DNA of 64,000 nt from Labedella phragmitis (GTDB lineage Bacteria; Actinomycetota; Actinomycetes; Actinomycetales; Microbacteriaceae). Made by a program: the position numbers and the translations under genes. The stretch covers positions 1 through 64,000 of the forward strand of contig NZ_RZNB01000008.1 in NCBI RefSeq assembly GCF_004078635.1, read 5' to 3'. The notes beneath the pieces were generated by a model. That model was not told the DNA's origin, searched no databases, and saw only the letters and a list, made by a program, of their open reading frames with translations. Of this stretch, positions 7,926 to 16,170 are shown in pieces; position 1 is the stretch's first letter; the number at the start of each line of letters is the position of its first letter.

Positions 7926-8861
7926 TCAGCGGCGGCGCGCGACCTCCACGAGCGACCGCACGAAGTCGGCGTAGCTCATGCCGGCGGCAGCGACCATCGC
8001 GGGAACCTGCGAGTGCTCGGTCATGCCCGGCATCGCGTTCACCTCGTTGAAGACGAAGCCGCGGTCGTCGAGGAAGAAGTCCACGCGGGCGAGTCCTCGG
8101 CAACCGAGAGCGCGGAAGATCGTCGTGGCCGCCTCCGACACGCACCGGAGTTCTTCGGGCGAGAGCGGAGCCGGCACGAGGAAGCCGGGATCGCCGCCGT
8201 ACTTTCCGGCCACGTCGAAGACCGAGCCGGGGGTGCGCGGGATCTCGAGGGCCGGGGCGACCGAGAGCGCGCCGTCCGCCTCCTCGAGAACGGCAACGTC
8301 CACCTCACGGCCCACGATGAGCTCCTCGATGAGGACGTCGTCCCCGGGCTGCGCCGCCGCGATAGCGCTGTGCACGTCCGCTATGGAACTCGCGATCGAG
8401 ACGCCATGGCTCGAACCGCCCGTCACGGGCTTCACGATGACGGGGAAAGGTGCCGATCGGCGGACGTCGTCGATCGAATAGGCGCGGGCGGTCCGCACGC
8501 CGACGCTCTCGGCGACGAGTTTCGTCGCACGCTTGTCCATCGCGAGCGCGCTCGCCACGACGCCCGAGCCCACGTACGGGATCCCGATGGTCTCGAGGAA
8601 ACCGGCGATCGTGCCGTCCTCGCCGTTCACGCCGTGCAGGGCGGGGAAGGCGACGTCGGCCCGGCCGATCTCGGCGACGGCCTCCGCGGCCCCGAGTGCC
8701 CGATGACCGCCGATGTTCCACGAGCCGTCCCGACCGATGCGTACGTCGAGTACGTCGTAGTCGTCCGAGAGGGCGCGCCGGATACCTGCCGCCGACGCGA
8801 GTGAGACGTCGTGTTCCGAGTTGCGACCGCCGGCGATGACCGCGACCGTCGGCCGCCTCAC
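7926..8861 (-). CDS. ddl: D-alanine--D-alanine ligase
   Basis: The ATP-grasp enzyme joins two D-alanines for peptidoglycan. The N-terminal VAVIAGGRNSEHDVSLASAA, the middle FPALHGVNGEDGTIAGFLE with IPYVGSGV, the KPVTGGSSHGVSIA loop and the C-terminal DFFLDDRGFVFNEVNAMPGM are all present. At 311 residues it is shorter than the usual 340-370 residue housekeeping Ddl. The start overlaps the alr stop by 4 bp, so the two D-alanine enzymes are translationally coupled. The partner amino acid might differ from D-Ala, because the specificity loop cannot be judged by eye. Confidence 0.88.
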   Translation of the reverse strand: MRRPTVAVIAGGRNSEHDVSLASAAGIRRALSDDYDVLDVRIGRDGSWNIGGHRALGAAEAVAEIGRADVAFPALHGVNGEDGTIAGFLETIGIPYVGSGVVASALAMDKRATKLVAESVGVRTARAYSIDDVRRSAPFPVIVKPVTGGSSHGVSIASSIADVHSAIAAAQPGDDVLIEELIVGREVDVAVLEEADGALSVAPALEIPRTPGSVFDVAGKYGGDPGFLVPAPLSPEELRCVSEAATTIFRALGCRGLARVDFFLDDRGFVFNEVNAMPGMTEHSQVPAMVAAAGMSYADFVRSLVEVARRR

Positions 8862-10201
8862 AGCGATCGTCCCGCGAGGTCGGTGCGCGTGTCGGCGCGG
8901 CCGCTGGCAGCCACGTGCGCCGAGACGTGTGCGGAGGCGGGGACCGGTGCCGATTCGGCGGCGGAATCGCCTGCCGGCGTCGAGCTCGACGCGCGTGCCG
9001 CTGGGTGTCGCGGCTGCTCGGGACCTCCTGGTCCACGGTCGTCGACTCCCGCGGTGACGCGGCCGTCGTCGACCCCGTCACCGATCGAGGTGCCGTCCGT
9101 CGAGACCCCGCGATGCTCGCGACGGATGCGTGGGCCGAGACCCGTGACGATCTCGTGCTCGATCGTTCCGGCCCAGTCCGCCCAATCGCGGACGGTCGGC
9201 TCGCCGTCGTTCCCCGGCCCGAAGACGACGGCTCGCTCGCCCTCCGTCACGGGTACGTCACCCGTGTCGACGACGAGCTGGTCCATCGAGATGAGCCCGA
9301 CGACGGGGCGCCGGACCCCGCGGATGCTCACGCTCGCGTGATGCGACGCCGCGCGCGGAATGCCGTCGCCGTAACCGATCGGCACGAGGGCAAGCCGGGT
9401 GTCCCGGTCGGTGTGGTGGCTGAGCCCGTAGCCGACACCGGTTCCCGCCCGCACGTCGCGCACCGACACCACGGGGGCGTCGAGCGTCATCGCACCCTCC
9501 AGCGCGAACCGGTGCGCCGGGTCGATCCCGAAGAGGCCGGCCCCCACGCGTGTCAGGTCGAAGCGCGTGTCGGGGCGCGAGAGCGCGGCCGCCGTCGCGG
9601 CGAGGTGTCGCACGCTCGGCCGCAATCCGGCTCGCGCTGCCATGCGGCACCCGTTGAGGAAACGCTGCCGCTCGACGACGTTCTCCTCGGCTTCCGGATC
9701 CTGCGCCGACGACAGGTGCGCCATGATCCCGACGACACGGATCGCGCCGCGCTCCTCCCACTCCCGTGCGAAGAACATGAGCTGCTTCCACTCGGCGGAA
9801 GCGGCACCGTCGCGCGCCATGCCCACGTCGAGGTGGAGGTGCACCCGTGCTCTCCGCCCGGCCGCCACGGCAGCGCCAGCGATCGCGGAGAGGTGGCGCA
9901 CGCCCGGAACGGCGAGGTCGATGTCTGCGGCGATGGCCGCCGCCCAGTCCGCATCGACCGGGTTCAGCCAGCTCAGCAGGGGAGCGCGCACGCCGTGTTC
10001 GCGGAGGGGCATGGCCTCCTTGATCGACGTGACGCCGATCCAGCTCGCCCCGGCCGAGAGTACGACGGCGGCTTGTGGGCCGTGGCCGAAGGCGTCCGCC
10101 TTGAGCACTGCCATGAGCGGTGTGCCGGTCGAGCGGACGATGCGCCTGACGTTGCGCGCCACAGCGCCGTCGTCGATCAGGAGGCGAGATCCGTCGTGCA
10201 T
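8858..10201 (-). CDS. alr: Alanine racemase with a long low-complexity tail
   Basis: A PLP enzyme that makes D-alanine. MAVLKADAFGHG holds the PLP lysine, GVGYGLSHHT the catalytic tyrosine region, LVPIGYGDGIPRA and GLISMDQLVVD further signatures. The catalytic core ends near residue 367 (IEHEIVTGLGPRIRREH). About 80 further residues rich in Gly, Asp, Ala and Ser follow, which is not normal for Alr and is likely disordered. Together with the overlapping ddl it forms a two-gene D-Ala-D-Ala supply unit. A housekeeping alr elsewhere cannot be excluded. The ATG at 10201 has GGAG about 6 bp upstream. Confidence 0.88.
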   Translation of the reverse strand: MHDGSRLLIDDGAVARNVRRIVRSTGTPLMAVLKADAFGHGPQAAVVLSAGASWIGVTSIKEAMPLREHGVRAPLLSWLNPVDADWAAAIAADIDLAVPGVRHLSAIAGAAVAAGRRARVHLHLDVGMARDGAASAEWKQLMFFAREWEERGAIRVVGIMAHLSSAQDPEAEENVVERQRFLNGCRMAARAGLRPSVRHLAATAAALSRPDTRFDLTRVGAGLFGIDPAHRFALEGAMTLDAPVVSVRDVRAGTGVGYGLSHHTDRDTRLALVPIGYGDGIPRAASHHASVSIRGVRRPVVGLISMDQLVVDTGDVPVTEGERAVVFGPGNDGEPTVRDWADWAGTIEHEIVTGLGPRIRREHRGVSTDGTSIGDGVDDGRVTAGVDDRGPGGPEQPRHPAARASSSTPAGDSAAESAPVPASAHVSAHVAASGRADTRTDLAGRSL

Positions 10202-10349
10202 GGGGGGCTCCGTTCTGCCGCTCGAGCCGAGCGGACGCTCAACGTTACGAGCGCGGGGCGCGCCGTCACGTCAGTCGCGAGGGTGAAGAGCCACCAGCGC
10301 CATACATCCCGCGGATGAAACCGACGGTTCACAAGCGCGCGATGGGCGT

Positions 10350-10404
10350 TTGACAGATGGTCAGACCAACGTTTACAGTCGCTTCTATTGATGGTCTGAC
10401 CATC
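10350..10404 (+). promoter_or_regulatory. Promoter with two FadR-like operators
   Basis: TTGACA (10350-10355) and TACAGT (10374-10379) with an 18-bp spacer make a good promoter. TGGTCAGACCA at 10358-10368 lies in the spacer, and GATGGTCTGACCATC, a perfect palindrome at 10390-10404, lies just downstream. Both fit the TGGTCnGACCA pattern bound by FadR-group GntR regulators. The centres are 34 bp apart, about three helical turns. The FadR-type gene at 11938 is the obvious regulator. Confidence 0.7.
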
Positions 10405-10465
10405 ACCCGAACTGATCGACCGGTACCTCACACCGTAGTGGGCCTGTCTACGAAGGAGTAGAAAC

Positions 10466-11842
10466 GTGAACCTCTTCTCGCTCATGCAAAAGCGAACGGC
10501 CGAGGCCGGACCGATCCGCGTCGGCGTCATCGGAGCCGGCAAGTTCTCGTCGATGTTCCTGACCCAGGCGGTTGGAAGCTCCAACATCCACGTCGTCGGC
10601 GTCGCCGACATCGACGTCACCAAGGCGCGCGCGGCCCTCGCCCGCACCGGCTGGCCGGAGGAGCGCTACTCCGCAGCGTCTCTCGACGAGGCGGTCCGCT
10701 CCGGCGGCACTGCGGTCATCGACAGCTCGGACGCGCTGCTGACCCACCCGGCGGTCGAGGTCATCCTCGAGATCACGGGCAACCCGCTCGTCGGGACCTA
10801 CCACGCGGTGACTGCCATCGACAACGGCAAGCACGTGATCATGGTCAACGTCGAGGCGGACTGCATGGTCGGTCCGATCCTCCAGCGCCGGGCGCAGGCC
10901 GCGGGCGTCATCTACTCGATGGCGTACGGCGACCAGCCGGCCCTGATCTGCGAACTCGTCGACTGGTGCCGCACCGTCGGTTTCGACGTCGTCGCAGCGG
11001 GCAAGGGCACCAAGTACCTCCCCGAGTACAACTACTCGACTCCCGACACCGTGTGGAACTACTACGGCTTCACGGACGAGCAACTCGCCTCCGGCGACTA
11101 CAACCCGAAGATGTTCAATTCGTTCCTCGATGGCACGAAGTCGGCCATCGAGATGGCCGCCGTCGCCAACGGCACGGGTCTGCAGCCGCAGGAGGAGGGC
11201 CTCCTCTTCCCCGCCGCGAGCAAAGACGACCTGCCGACGGTCTTCCGCGAGAACCGCTTCGACGGCGGCAGCCTCACGCGTCGCGGGACGGTCGAGATCG
11301 CGTCGAGCATGTACCGTGACGGCACCGAGGTGCCGGACAACCTCCGCTGGGGCGTGTACGTGACGTTCGAGGCGACCACCGACTACGCGGTGCAGTGCTT
11401 CGCCGAGTACGGCGTGCACACGGACGCGACCGGTCGCTACGGATCGCTCTACCGCCCGTACCACATGATCGGTCTCGAACTCGGGGTCTCGATCGCGGCC
11501 GCGGTGCTGCGCAACGAAGCCACCGGGTCGCCCACCGGCTTCCGCGGTGACGTCGTCACGACGGCGAAGCGGGATCTGCGCGCCGGCGACACGCTCGACG
11601 GTGAGGGCGGTTACACCGTCTTCGGGAAGCTCGCTCCCGCTCATCTCTCGCTCAGCCGCAACGCGCTCCCGCTCGGGCTCGCTCACGGTGCCAAGCTCAT
11701 CCGCGACGTGCCGAAGGACCGCACCGTCTCGTGGGACGACGTCCAGCTCGACGAATCGCAATTCGCCGTCCAGATCCGCCGCCAGCTCGAGGCCGAGTTC
11801 CGCGCCGAGCACGCCGTCGCCGGCTCGCTCGCGTCCGTCTGA
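10466..11842 (+). CDS. NAD(P)-dependent oxidoreductase with C-terminal SAF-like domain (COG4091-like)
   Basis: The 458-residue protein begins with a Rossmann fold (IRVGVIGAGKFSSMFL, then VVGVADIDVTKA), continues with a homoserine-dehydrogenase-like catalytic region (EITGNPLVGTYHAVTAID, HVIMVNVEADCMVG) and ends with a SAF-like region (TTAKRDLRAGDTLDGEGGYT). This matches proteins described as predicted homoserine dehydrogenase with SAF domain. True homoserine dehydrogenase is unlikely in this setting. It is the first gene of a locus with a FadR-type regulator, an MHS permease and a DUF1537 kinase, so oxidation of an imported polyol acid or branched sugar acid is a reasonable inference. GAAGGAG precedes the ATG. 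Confidence 0.8.
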   Translation: MNLFSLMQKRTAEAGPIRVGVIGAGKFSSMFLTQAVGSSNIHVVGVADIDVTKARAALARTGWPEERYSAASLDEAVRSGGTAVIDSSDALLTHPAVEVILEITGNPLVGTYHAVTAIDNGKHVIMVNVEADCMVGPILQRRAQAAGVIYSMAYGDQPALICELVDWCRTVGFDVVAAGKGTKYLPEYNYSTPDTVWNYYGFTDEQLASGDYNPKMFNSFLDGTKSAIEMAAVANGTGLQPQEEGLLFPAASKDDLPTVFRENRFDGGSLTRRGTVEIASSMYRDGTEVPDNLRWGVYVTFEATTDYAVQCFAEYGVHTDATGRYGSLYRPYHMIGLELGVSIAAAVLRNEATGSPTGFRGDVVTTAKRDLRAGDTLDGEGGYTVFGKLAPAHLSLSRNALPLGLAHGAKLIRDVPKDRTVSWDDVQLDESQFAVQIRRQLEAEFRAEHAVAGSLASV

Positions 11843-11856
11843 CGACGGCGCTCGAA

Positions 11857-11865
11857 GGTCTGACC
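11857..11865 (+). promoter_or_regulatory. Third FadR-like half-palindrome, before the GntR gene
   Basis: GGTCTGACC matches the core of both upstream operators and lies about 70 bp before the GntR start. It may give autoregulation or roadblock control of the downstream genes. Confidence 0.4.
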
Positions 11866-11937
11866 GTCGAACCATGGAGACTACGATGGACGCACCCACC
11901 CCCGCCGGGGCGGGCAGGCGAACCGGGGAGTTGACGC

Positions 11938-12678
11938 GTGGTGACCGCGAACGATCGGTGGGAGCCCGTCCAGCGGCTCCGCACGTACGAACAGGTGATG
12001 GCGCAGATCGAGCAGCGCATCCTCGACGGACGACTGAAGGCGGGGGACCACCTCCCGAGCGAGCGGGAACTCGCCGTCTCGCTCGGCGTCTCGCGGCCGT
12101 CGCTGCGGGAATCGCTCCGGGTCCTCGAGGCCCTCGGCGTCGTCGAGATCCGGCGGGGCGGCGAGGGCGGAGCCGTCCTCGTGCAGACCCCCGGGTCCGG
12201 CATGGTCAACCTGCTGAAGCTGCAGATCGCCCTCTCGCAGTTCTCGTGGACGGACGTCCTCGAGACCCGGCTCGCTCTCGAGACATGGTCCGTCGAGGAG
12301 GCCGCCTATCGATCGACTGAGGATGACCACCGGGAACTCGCGGCGATCCTCGACCGCATGGACGACGCGTCCATCGAGGCGTCGCAGTTCAACAGTCTCG
12401 ACGCCGCCTTCCACATGCGGATCGCGGAGTCGACGGGCAACGCCCTCACGGCTCACTTCATGGGCTCCCTTCGAACCGCGATCCACCGCCAGATGGTGGA
12501 GATGTACGCGGAGCTGGAGGACTGGCGGCGGACCGCCACCACCGTGCGGCGCGAGCATCGCGAGATTCTCGACCTCATCGTCCGGAAGGACGGGAAGACG
12601 GCCGCGCGGGCCGTGCACGCGCACATCAGCGACTTCTACAAAATCGGAGCGATCGACGGGGCCGACGCCCCCGGCTGA
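11938..12678 (+). CDS. FadR-type GntR regulator (FCD domain)
   Basis: The N-terminal winged helix (GDHLPSERELAVSLGVSRPS, then LRESLRVLEALGVVEIRRG) is typical GntR. The helical FCD domain from about residue 95 carries the usual metal and ligand residues in FNSLDAAFHMRIAESTGN (Asp and His), RREHREILDLI and VHAHISDFY. The ligand is therefore likely a small carboxylate held by a metal. Three GGTCnGACC sites flank the first gene of the locus and are its probable targets. Translation starts at GTG 11938. It lies between the oxidoreductase and permease genes on the same strand, so it probably controls its own operon. Confidence 0.9.
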   Translation: MVTANDRWEPVQRLRTYEQVMAQIEQRILDGRLKAGDHLPSERELAVSLGVSRPSLRESLRVLEALGVVEIRRGGEGGAVLVQTPGSGMVNLLKLQIALSQFSWTDVLETRLALETWSVEEAAYRSTEDDHRELAAILDRMDDASIEASQFNSLDAAFHMRIAESTGNALTAHFMGSLRTAIHRQMVEMYAELEDWRRTATTVRREHREILDLIVRKDGKTAARAVHAHISDFYKIGAIDGADAPG

Positions 12679-12752
12679 CGCGGGAGAACCGACTCCCGGT
12701 CGATCTCGGACGAGACGCCTCTCGTTCATATCAAGGGAGATACGGACCAATC

Positions 12753-14087
12753 ATGACCACCACGACAGCCCCACTGGATCGCAGCACTCGTGCTCGCGAC
12801 GGCTCGCCTGACAAGCTCCGCACGGCCATCGGCAGCGCCGTGGGAACGACGATCGAGAACTACGACTTCCTCGCCTACGGGACGGCGGCCGCGCTCTACT
12901 TCAACACGGTGTTCTTCCACTCGGAGGACCCCGCGATCGGTCTCCTCCTCGGCTTCGCGACGTTCGGCGTCGGCTTCGCCGCCCGCCCCATCGGTGGCGT
13001 GATCGGTGGCTACCTCGGTGACAAGATCGGCCGGAAGCCCGTGCTCGTCGGGGCACTGCTCCTCATGGGCATCTCGACCGTCGCGATCGGCATCCTGCCG
13101 ACGTACGCGCAAGTCGGCCTCCTCGCCCCGATCCTCCTGACACTCATCCGCATCATCCAGGGCCTCGCCTTCGGTGCGGAGTGGGGCGGCGCGATCCTCA
13201 TGACGTTCGAGCACGCACCGTGGAAGAAGCGCGGCCGCTACACGGCCATCCCGCAAGCGGGCGTGCCGCTCGGGCTCCTGCTGGCGAACCTCGTCTTCCT
13301 GTGGTCGAGCACTCTCGACAGCGAACTCGCCTGGCGGCTGCCGTTCCTCCTGAGCGCCGTGCTCATCATCGCGGGACTCATCATCCGCGCGAAGGTCAGC
13401 GAGTCCCCCGAGTTCGAGGACACCAAGAGCCTCGGCCTCGTCGTGAAGAATCCCCTCAAGGAGGTCTTCAAGAACGACTGGCGGACGATCCTCCGGGTCA
13501 TCTCGCTGCGACTCGCGGAATCGGGCGGCTTCTATGTCATCGTCACGTTCATGCTGTCGTACCTCACGAGCGGCGACGACCCCATCGCCGAGCGCTCGAC
13601 GGCCCTGACCGGACTCATCATCGCCGCGGGAATCGGTCTCGTGACGACGATCCTCTTCGGAACGCTCTCCGACAGGGTCGGTCGTAAGCCCGTCTACCTC
13701 GTCGGCTCGCTCCTCGTGATGGCCTTCGGCTTCCCGATGTTCCTGCTCGTCAACACCGGGCTCCCTGTGCTCATCGTGCTCGTGTACATCATCGCGATGG
13801 CCGTCATCCACGACTCGCTCGCCGGAACGCAGGGCGCGTGGTTCTCGGAACTCTTCGACACGAACACACGCTCGTCCGGCGCGTCGATCGGCTACCAGTT
13901 CTCGGCCGCGATCTCCGGGTTCATCCCGCTCATCGCGACCGCGGTCGCGATCCCGCTCGGATGGGGCGGCGTCGCGATGGTCTACATGGCGTGCGGTCTG
14001 CTCGGCGTCGTCGGCACCCTGCTGACGAAGGAGACGTGGAGCGCCTCCCGCCGGGCCGAGGTCGACGCGGTCATCGCCGGCCGCTGA
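12753..14087 (+). CDS. MHS-family MFS transporter (metabolite:proton symporter)
   Basis: A 12-segment inner-membrane carrier of 444 residues. The N-terminal IGSAVGTTIENYDFLAYGTA is typical of MHS proteins (ProP, ShiA and KgtP group), and YLGDKIGRKPVLVGALL is the MFS loop 2-3 motif, repeated as TLSDRVGRKPVYL between segments 8 and 9. MHS carriers take up small carboxylates or zwitterions with protons. Placed between the FadR-type regulator and the DUF1537 kinase, it probably imports the sugar acid used by the locus. GGGAGATACG lies before the ATG. The specific substrate cannot be read from sequence. Confidence 0.9.
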   Translation: MTTTTAPLDRSTRARDGSPDKLRTAIGSAVGTTIENYDFLAYGTAAALYFNTVFFHSEDPAIGLLLGFATFGVGFAARPIGGVIGGYLGDKIGRKPVLVGALLLMGISTVAIGILPTYAQVGLLAPILLTLIRIIQGLAFGAEWGGAILMTFEHAPWKKRGRYTAIPQAGVPLGLLLANLVFLWSSTLDSELAWRLPFLLSAVLIIAGLIIRAKVSESPEFEDTKSLGLVVKNPLKEVFKNDWRTILRVISLRLAESGGFYVIVTFMLSYLTSGDDPIAERSTALTGLIIAAGIGLVTTILFGTLSDRVGRKPVYLVGSLLVMAFGFPMFLLVNTGLPVLIVLVYIIAMAVIHDSLAGTQGAWFSELFDTNTRSSGASIGYQFSAAISGFIPLIATAVAIPLGWGGVAMVYMACGLLGVVGTLLTKETWSASRRAEVDAVIAGR

Positions 14088-14151
14088 CCCGCGCAGCCCT
14101 CCCGCCCCGACCCACGTGCCGGGGCGGTCACGAGGGTGTCGGCTCTCACTC

Positions 14152-14183
14152 GTGCGGCGGGCGGGCGCACCCGCCCGCCGCAC
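14152..14183 (+). other. Perfect 14-bp hairpin between permease and kinase genes
   Basis: GTGCGGCGGGCGGG (14152-14165) pairs exactly with CCCGCCCGCCGCAC (14170-14183) around a CGCA loop. No T-run follows and the kinase start is 26 bp downstream. It could lower read-through into the kinase gene or protect the upstream mRNA end. Confidence 0.6.
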
Positions 14184-14208
14184 CCACTACTCCAGCCAGG
14201 AAGGCACC

Positions 14209-15462
14209 ATGAAGACCATCGTCCTGGACGACGACCCCACCGGCACGCAGTCCGCCACGGGAGTGACCGTCCTCCTCGAGAGCGACGCGGATCTCCTCGA
14301 GGCCGCGCTCACCGAGTCCGACAGCGTCTATGTGCAGACGAACAGCCGTGCCCTGCCCGAGGCGGAGGCGACCGCTCTCGTGACCCGGATCCGTGCCGAC
14401 GGCGAGGAGGCTGCTCGCCGTCTCGGATCGCCGGTCCGGTTCGTTCTGCGCGGGGATTCGACGTTGCGCGGCCATGTTTTCGCTGAGACCGAGGTCTTCC
14501 TCGACGGAGATCGGGCCGATGACGCGCTCATGCTCTTCGTCCCGGCCTTCCCTGACGGTGGCCGGACGACCACCGACGGCGTCCACCTCGTCCGGGTGAA
14601 CGGTGAGACGGTGCCGGCGCACGAGACCGAGTACGCCGACGACCCCGTGTTCCCGTTCTCGACGGCGGTTCTCGTGGACTACGTCGCGGAGAAGTCCTCG
14701 CGGCGAGCGGTCCCCGTCGCCCTCGACGTCGTGCGGTCGGGCCGATTCGCCGAGGCGCTCGTCGCGGCACCGGCGGGCTCCGTCGTGGTCCCGGACGCCG
14801 AGAACGACGAGGACATCGCCGGGATCGCGCACGGCGTGGACGTCGCCACGCAGGCGGGCGTGCGCATCGTCGTCCGTTCGGCCGCGCCCCTCGCCGCCGC
14901 TCTCGCGGGCGTCACGAGCACGGGGCTGCTGCCCGTGCCCCTCGTCCCGGAGCCGCGACCGACGCTGCTCGTGTGCGGGTCCCACACGGCGGGCGCGACG
15001 GCGCAGCTCGCACCGGTCGTCGACGCGTGGGGAGCCCCCGCGATCGTCGACACCGCTCACGCTCTCGGCGACCCGTCGGCGGCGGGCCGGCGGGCCGCCG
15101 AGTCCATCCGCGAGCAGTTGGACGCGCGCCTGCTCGGCATCGTCACGACGGAACGCGTGCGCTCGCGCGACCACGGCACGCTCGATCACGGCGAGCGGGT
15201 CATGGCCGCACTCACGACAGCGGTGCGGTCGGCGCTGCCGGCGGTCGACGTCGTCGTCTCGAAGGGCGGGATCACCTCGGCCGAGGTCGCCCGCACCGGC
15301 ATCGGCGCCTCGTCGGCCGTCGTGCTCGGCCAGGTGCTCCCCGGCGTCTCCGTGTGGTCGATGACGACGCACGACGGCCGTGAGGTGCTCTACGTCGTCG
15401 TCCCCGGGAACGTCGGGGAACCGGACACCCTCGAGCGCGTCCTCGCGGCCGTGGGGTTGTGA
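14209..15462 (+). CDS. Four-carbon acid sugar kinase family protein (DUF1537)
   Basis: The 417-residue protein starts MKTIVLDDDPTGTQSATG, the sugar-acid-binding N-terminus of the DUF1537 kinases. RFVLRGDSTLRGHVFAE and LMLFVPAFPDGGRTTTDG are further core motifs. The C-terminal nucleotide-binding domain shows VVSKGGITSAEVARTGIG and VVPGNVGEPDTLERVL. Characterised members phosphorylate D-threonate, D-erythronate or 3-oxo-tetronates. Here the usual PdxA2 dehydrogenase or OtnC aldolase partners are missing and a COG4091-like oxidoreductase is present instead. AGGAAGGCACC precedes the ATG, favouring 14209 over an earlier in-frame start. A 14-bp hairpin lies immediately upstream. Confidence 0.9.
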   Translation: MKTIVLDDDPTGTQSATGVTVLLESDADLLEAALTESDSVYVQTNSRALPEAEATALVTRIRADGEEAARRLGSPVRFVLRGDSTLRGHVFAETEVFLDGDRADDALMLFVPAFPDGGRTTTDGVHLVRVNGETVPAHETEYADDPVFPFSTAVLVDYVAEKSSRRAVPVALDVVRSGRFAEALVAAPAGSVVVPDAENDEDIAGIAHGVDVATQAGVRIVVRSAAPLAAALAGVTSTGLLPVPLVPEPRPTLLVCGSHTAGATAQLAPVVDAWGAPAIVDTAHALGDPSAAGRRAAESIREQLDARLLGIVTTERVRSRDHGTLDHGERVMAALTTAVRSALPAVDVVVSKGGITSAEVARTGIGASSAVVLGQVLPGVSVWSMTTHDGREVLYVVVPGNVGEPDTLERVLAAVGL

Positions 15463-15545
15463 GTGCCCCTTCCTTCCCCGGCGGCGGACTGGTTGTCGTC
15501 GACACGGCGACCACCCGCTGGCCGCGAGGCGCCGCTTCGCATCCG

Positions 15546-15578
15546 TCAGGCCCCTGCAGCAGCGCTGCAGGGGCCTGA
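15546..15578 (+). terminator. 15-bp perfect hairpin after the kinase gene
   Basis: TCAGGCCCCTGCAGC and GCTGCAGGGGCCTGA are exact complements around an AGC loop, about 80 bp after the kinase stop. It lacks a T-run but sits at the end of the locus, so it is a likely transcription end. Confidence 0.6.
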
Positions 15579-15693
15579 GACGTGTGAGCAGGAAGGCGAG
15601 CGGCCCTCGTCAAGCTGTCGTCGGTGATCGCGGCGGTCGTTAATGTGGGGCCGAGACGCTCCGCCGACCGGGCGGGCGGTGGAGGCGGTGCGG

Positions 15694-16170
15694 ATGAACG
15701 AGACATCGACCCTACGGGTGACGCGACGCACGATCGCGCGGCGACGAGCGTTCTGGGCGACGTTCCTCATGGGAGCGGCCGTCATGGCGGCCGTCGACGA
15801 GATCGTGTTCCACCAGCTCCTCCGTTGGCACCACTTCTACGACCGGTCGACGACCGACGTCGGACTCGTCTCGGACGGCGTCCTGCACGCCGCCGAGCTC
15901 GTCGCCCTCGTCGCAGGGTTCTTCCTCCTCGCGGATGCGCTCCGACGAGGAGCGGTCGACGCGCTCACGATGTGGTCGGGTTTCTTCGTCGGCGCCGGCG
16001 CCTTCCAGATCTGGGACGGGCTCGTCGACCACAAACTCCTGCGCGTGCACCAGGTCCGGTACGACGTCGTGCTCCTCCCCTACGACGTGGCCTGGGTCGC
16101 CGCGGGCGTCGTGCTGCTGGTGCTCGGTCTCCTGCTCGGACGCCGAACGGACGGCGAGCGGACGACATGA
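15694..16170 (+). CDS. DUF2243 membrane protein
   Basis: A 158-residue protein with four predicted membrane segments. FVGAGAFQIWDGLVDHKLLR with VHQVRYDV is the recognisable DUF2243 signature, and the VDEIVFHQLLRWHHFY stretch is also conserved and His-rich. The function of the family is unknown; it is often found beside CtaG-like cytochrome oxidase assembly proteins, as here. GGAGGCGG precedes ATG 15694, so this start is chosen over one 17 codons upstream. The stop overlaps the next ATG (ATGA), showing translational coupling. The conserved histidines suggest metal or haem handling, but that is inference. Confidence 0.88.
   Translation: MNETSTLRVTRRTIARRRAFWATFLMGAAVMAAVDEIVFHQLLRWHHFYDRSTTDVGLVSDGVLHAAELVALVAGFFLLADALRRGAVDALTMWSGFFVGAGAFQIWDGLVDHKLLRVHQVRYDVVLLPYDVAWVAAGVVLLVLGLLLGRRTDGERTT

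Noticed and set aside
12726-14183. A 485-codon minus-strand frame opposite the MHS permease
   Set aside because: It is very acidic and basic low-complexity sequence, antisense to a clear 12-segment carrier.
14116-14208. Longer N-terminus for the DUF1537 kinase
   Set aside because: The extension passes through the hairpin, is Arg/Gly-rich, and AGGAAGG stands directly before ATG 14209.
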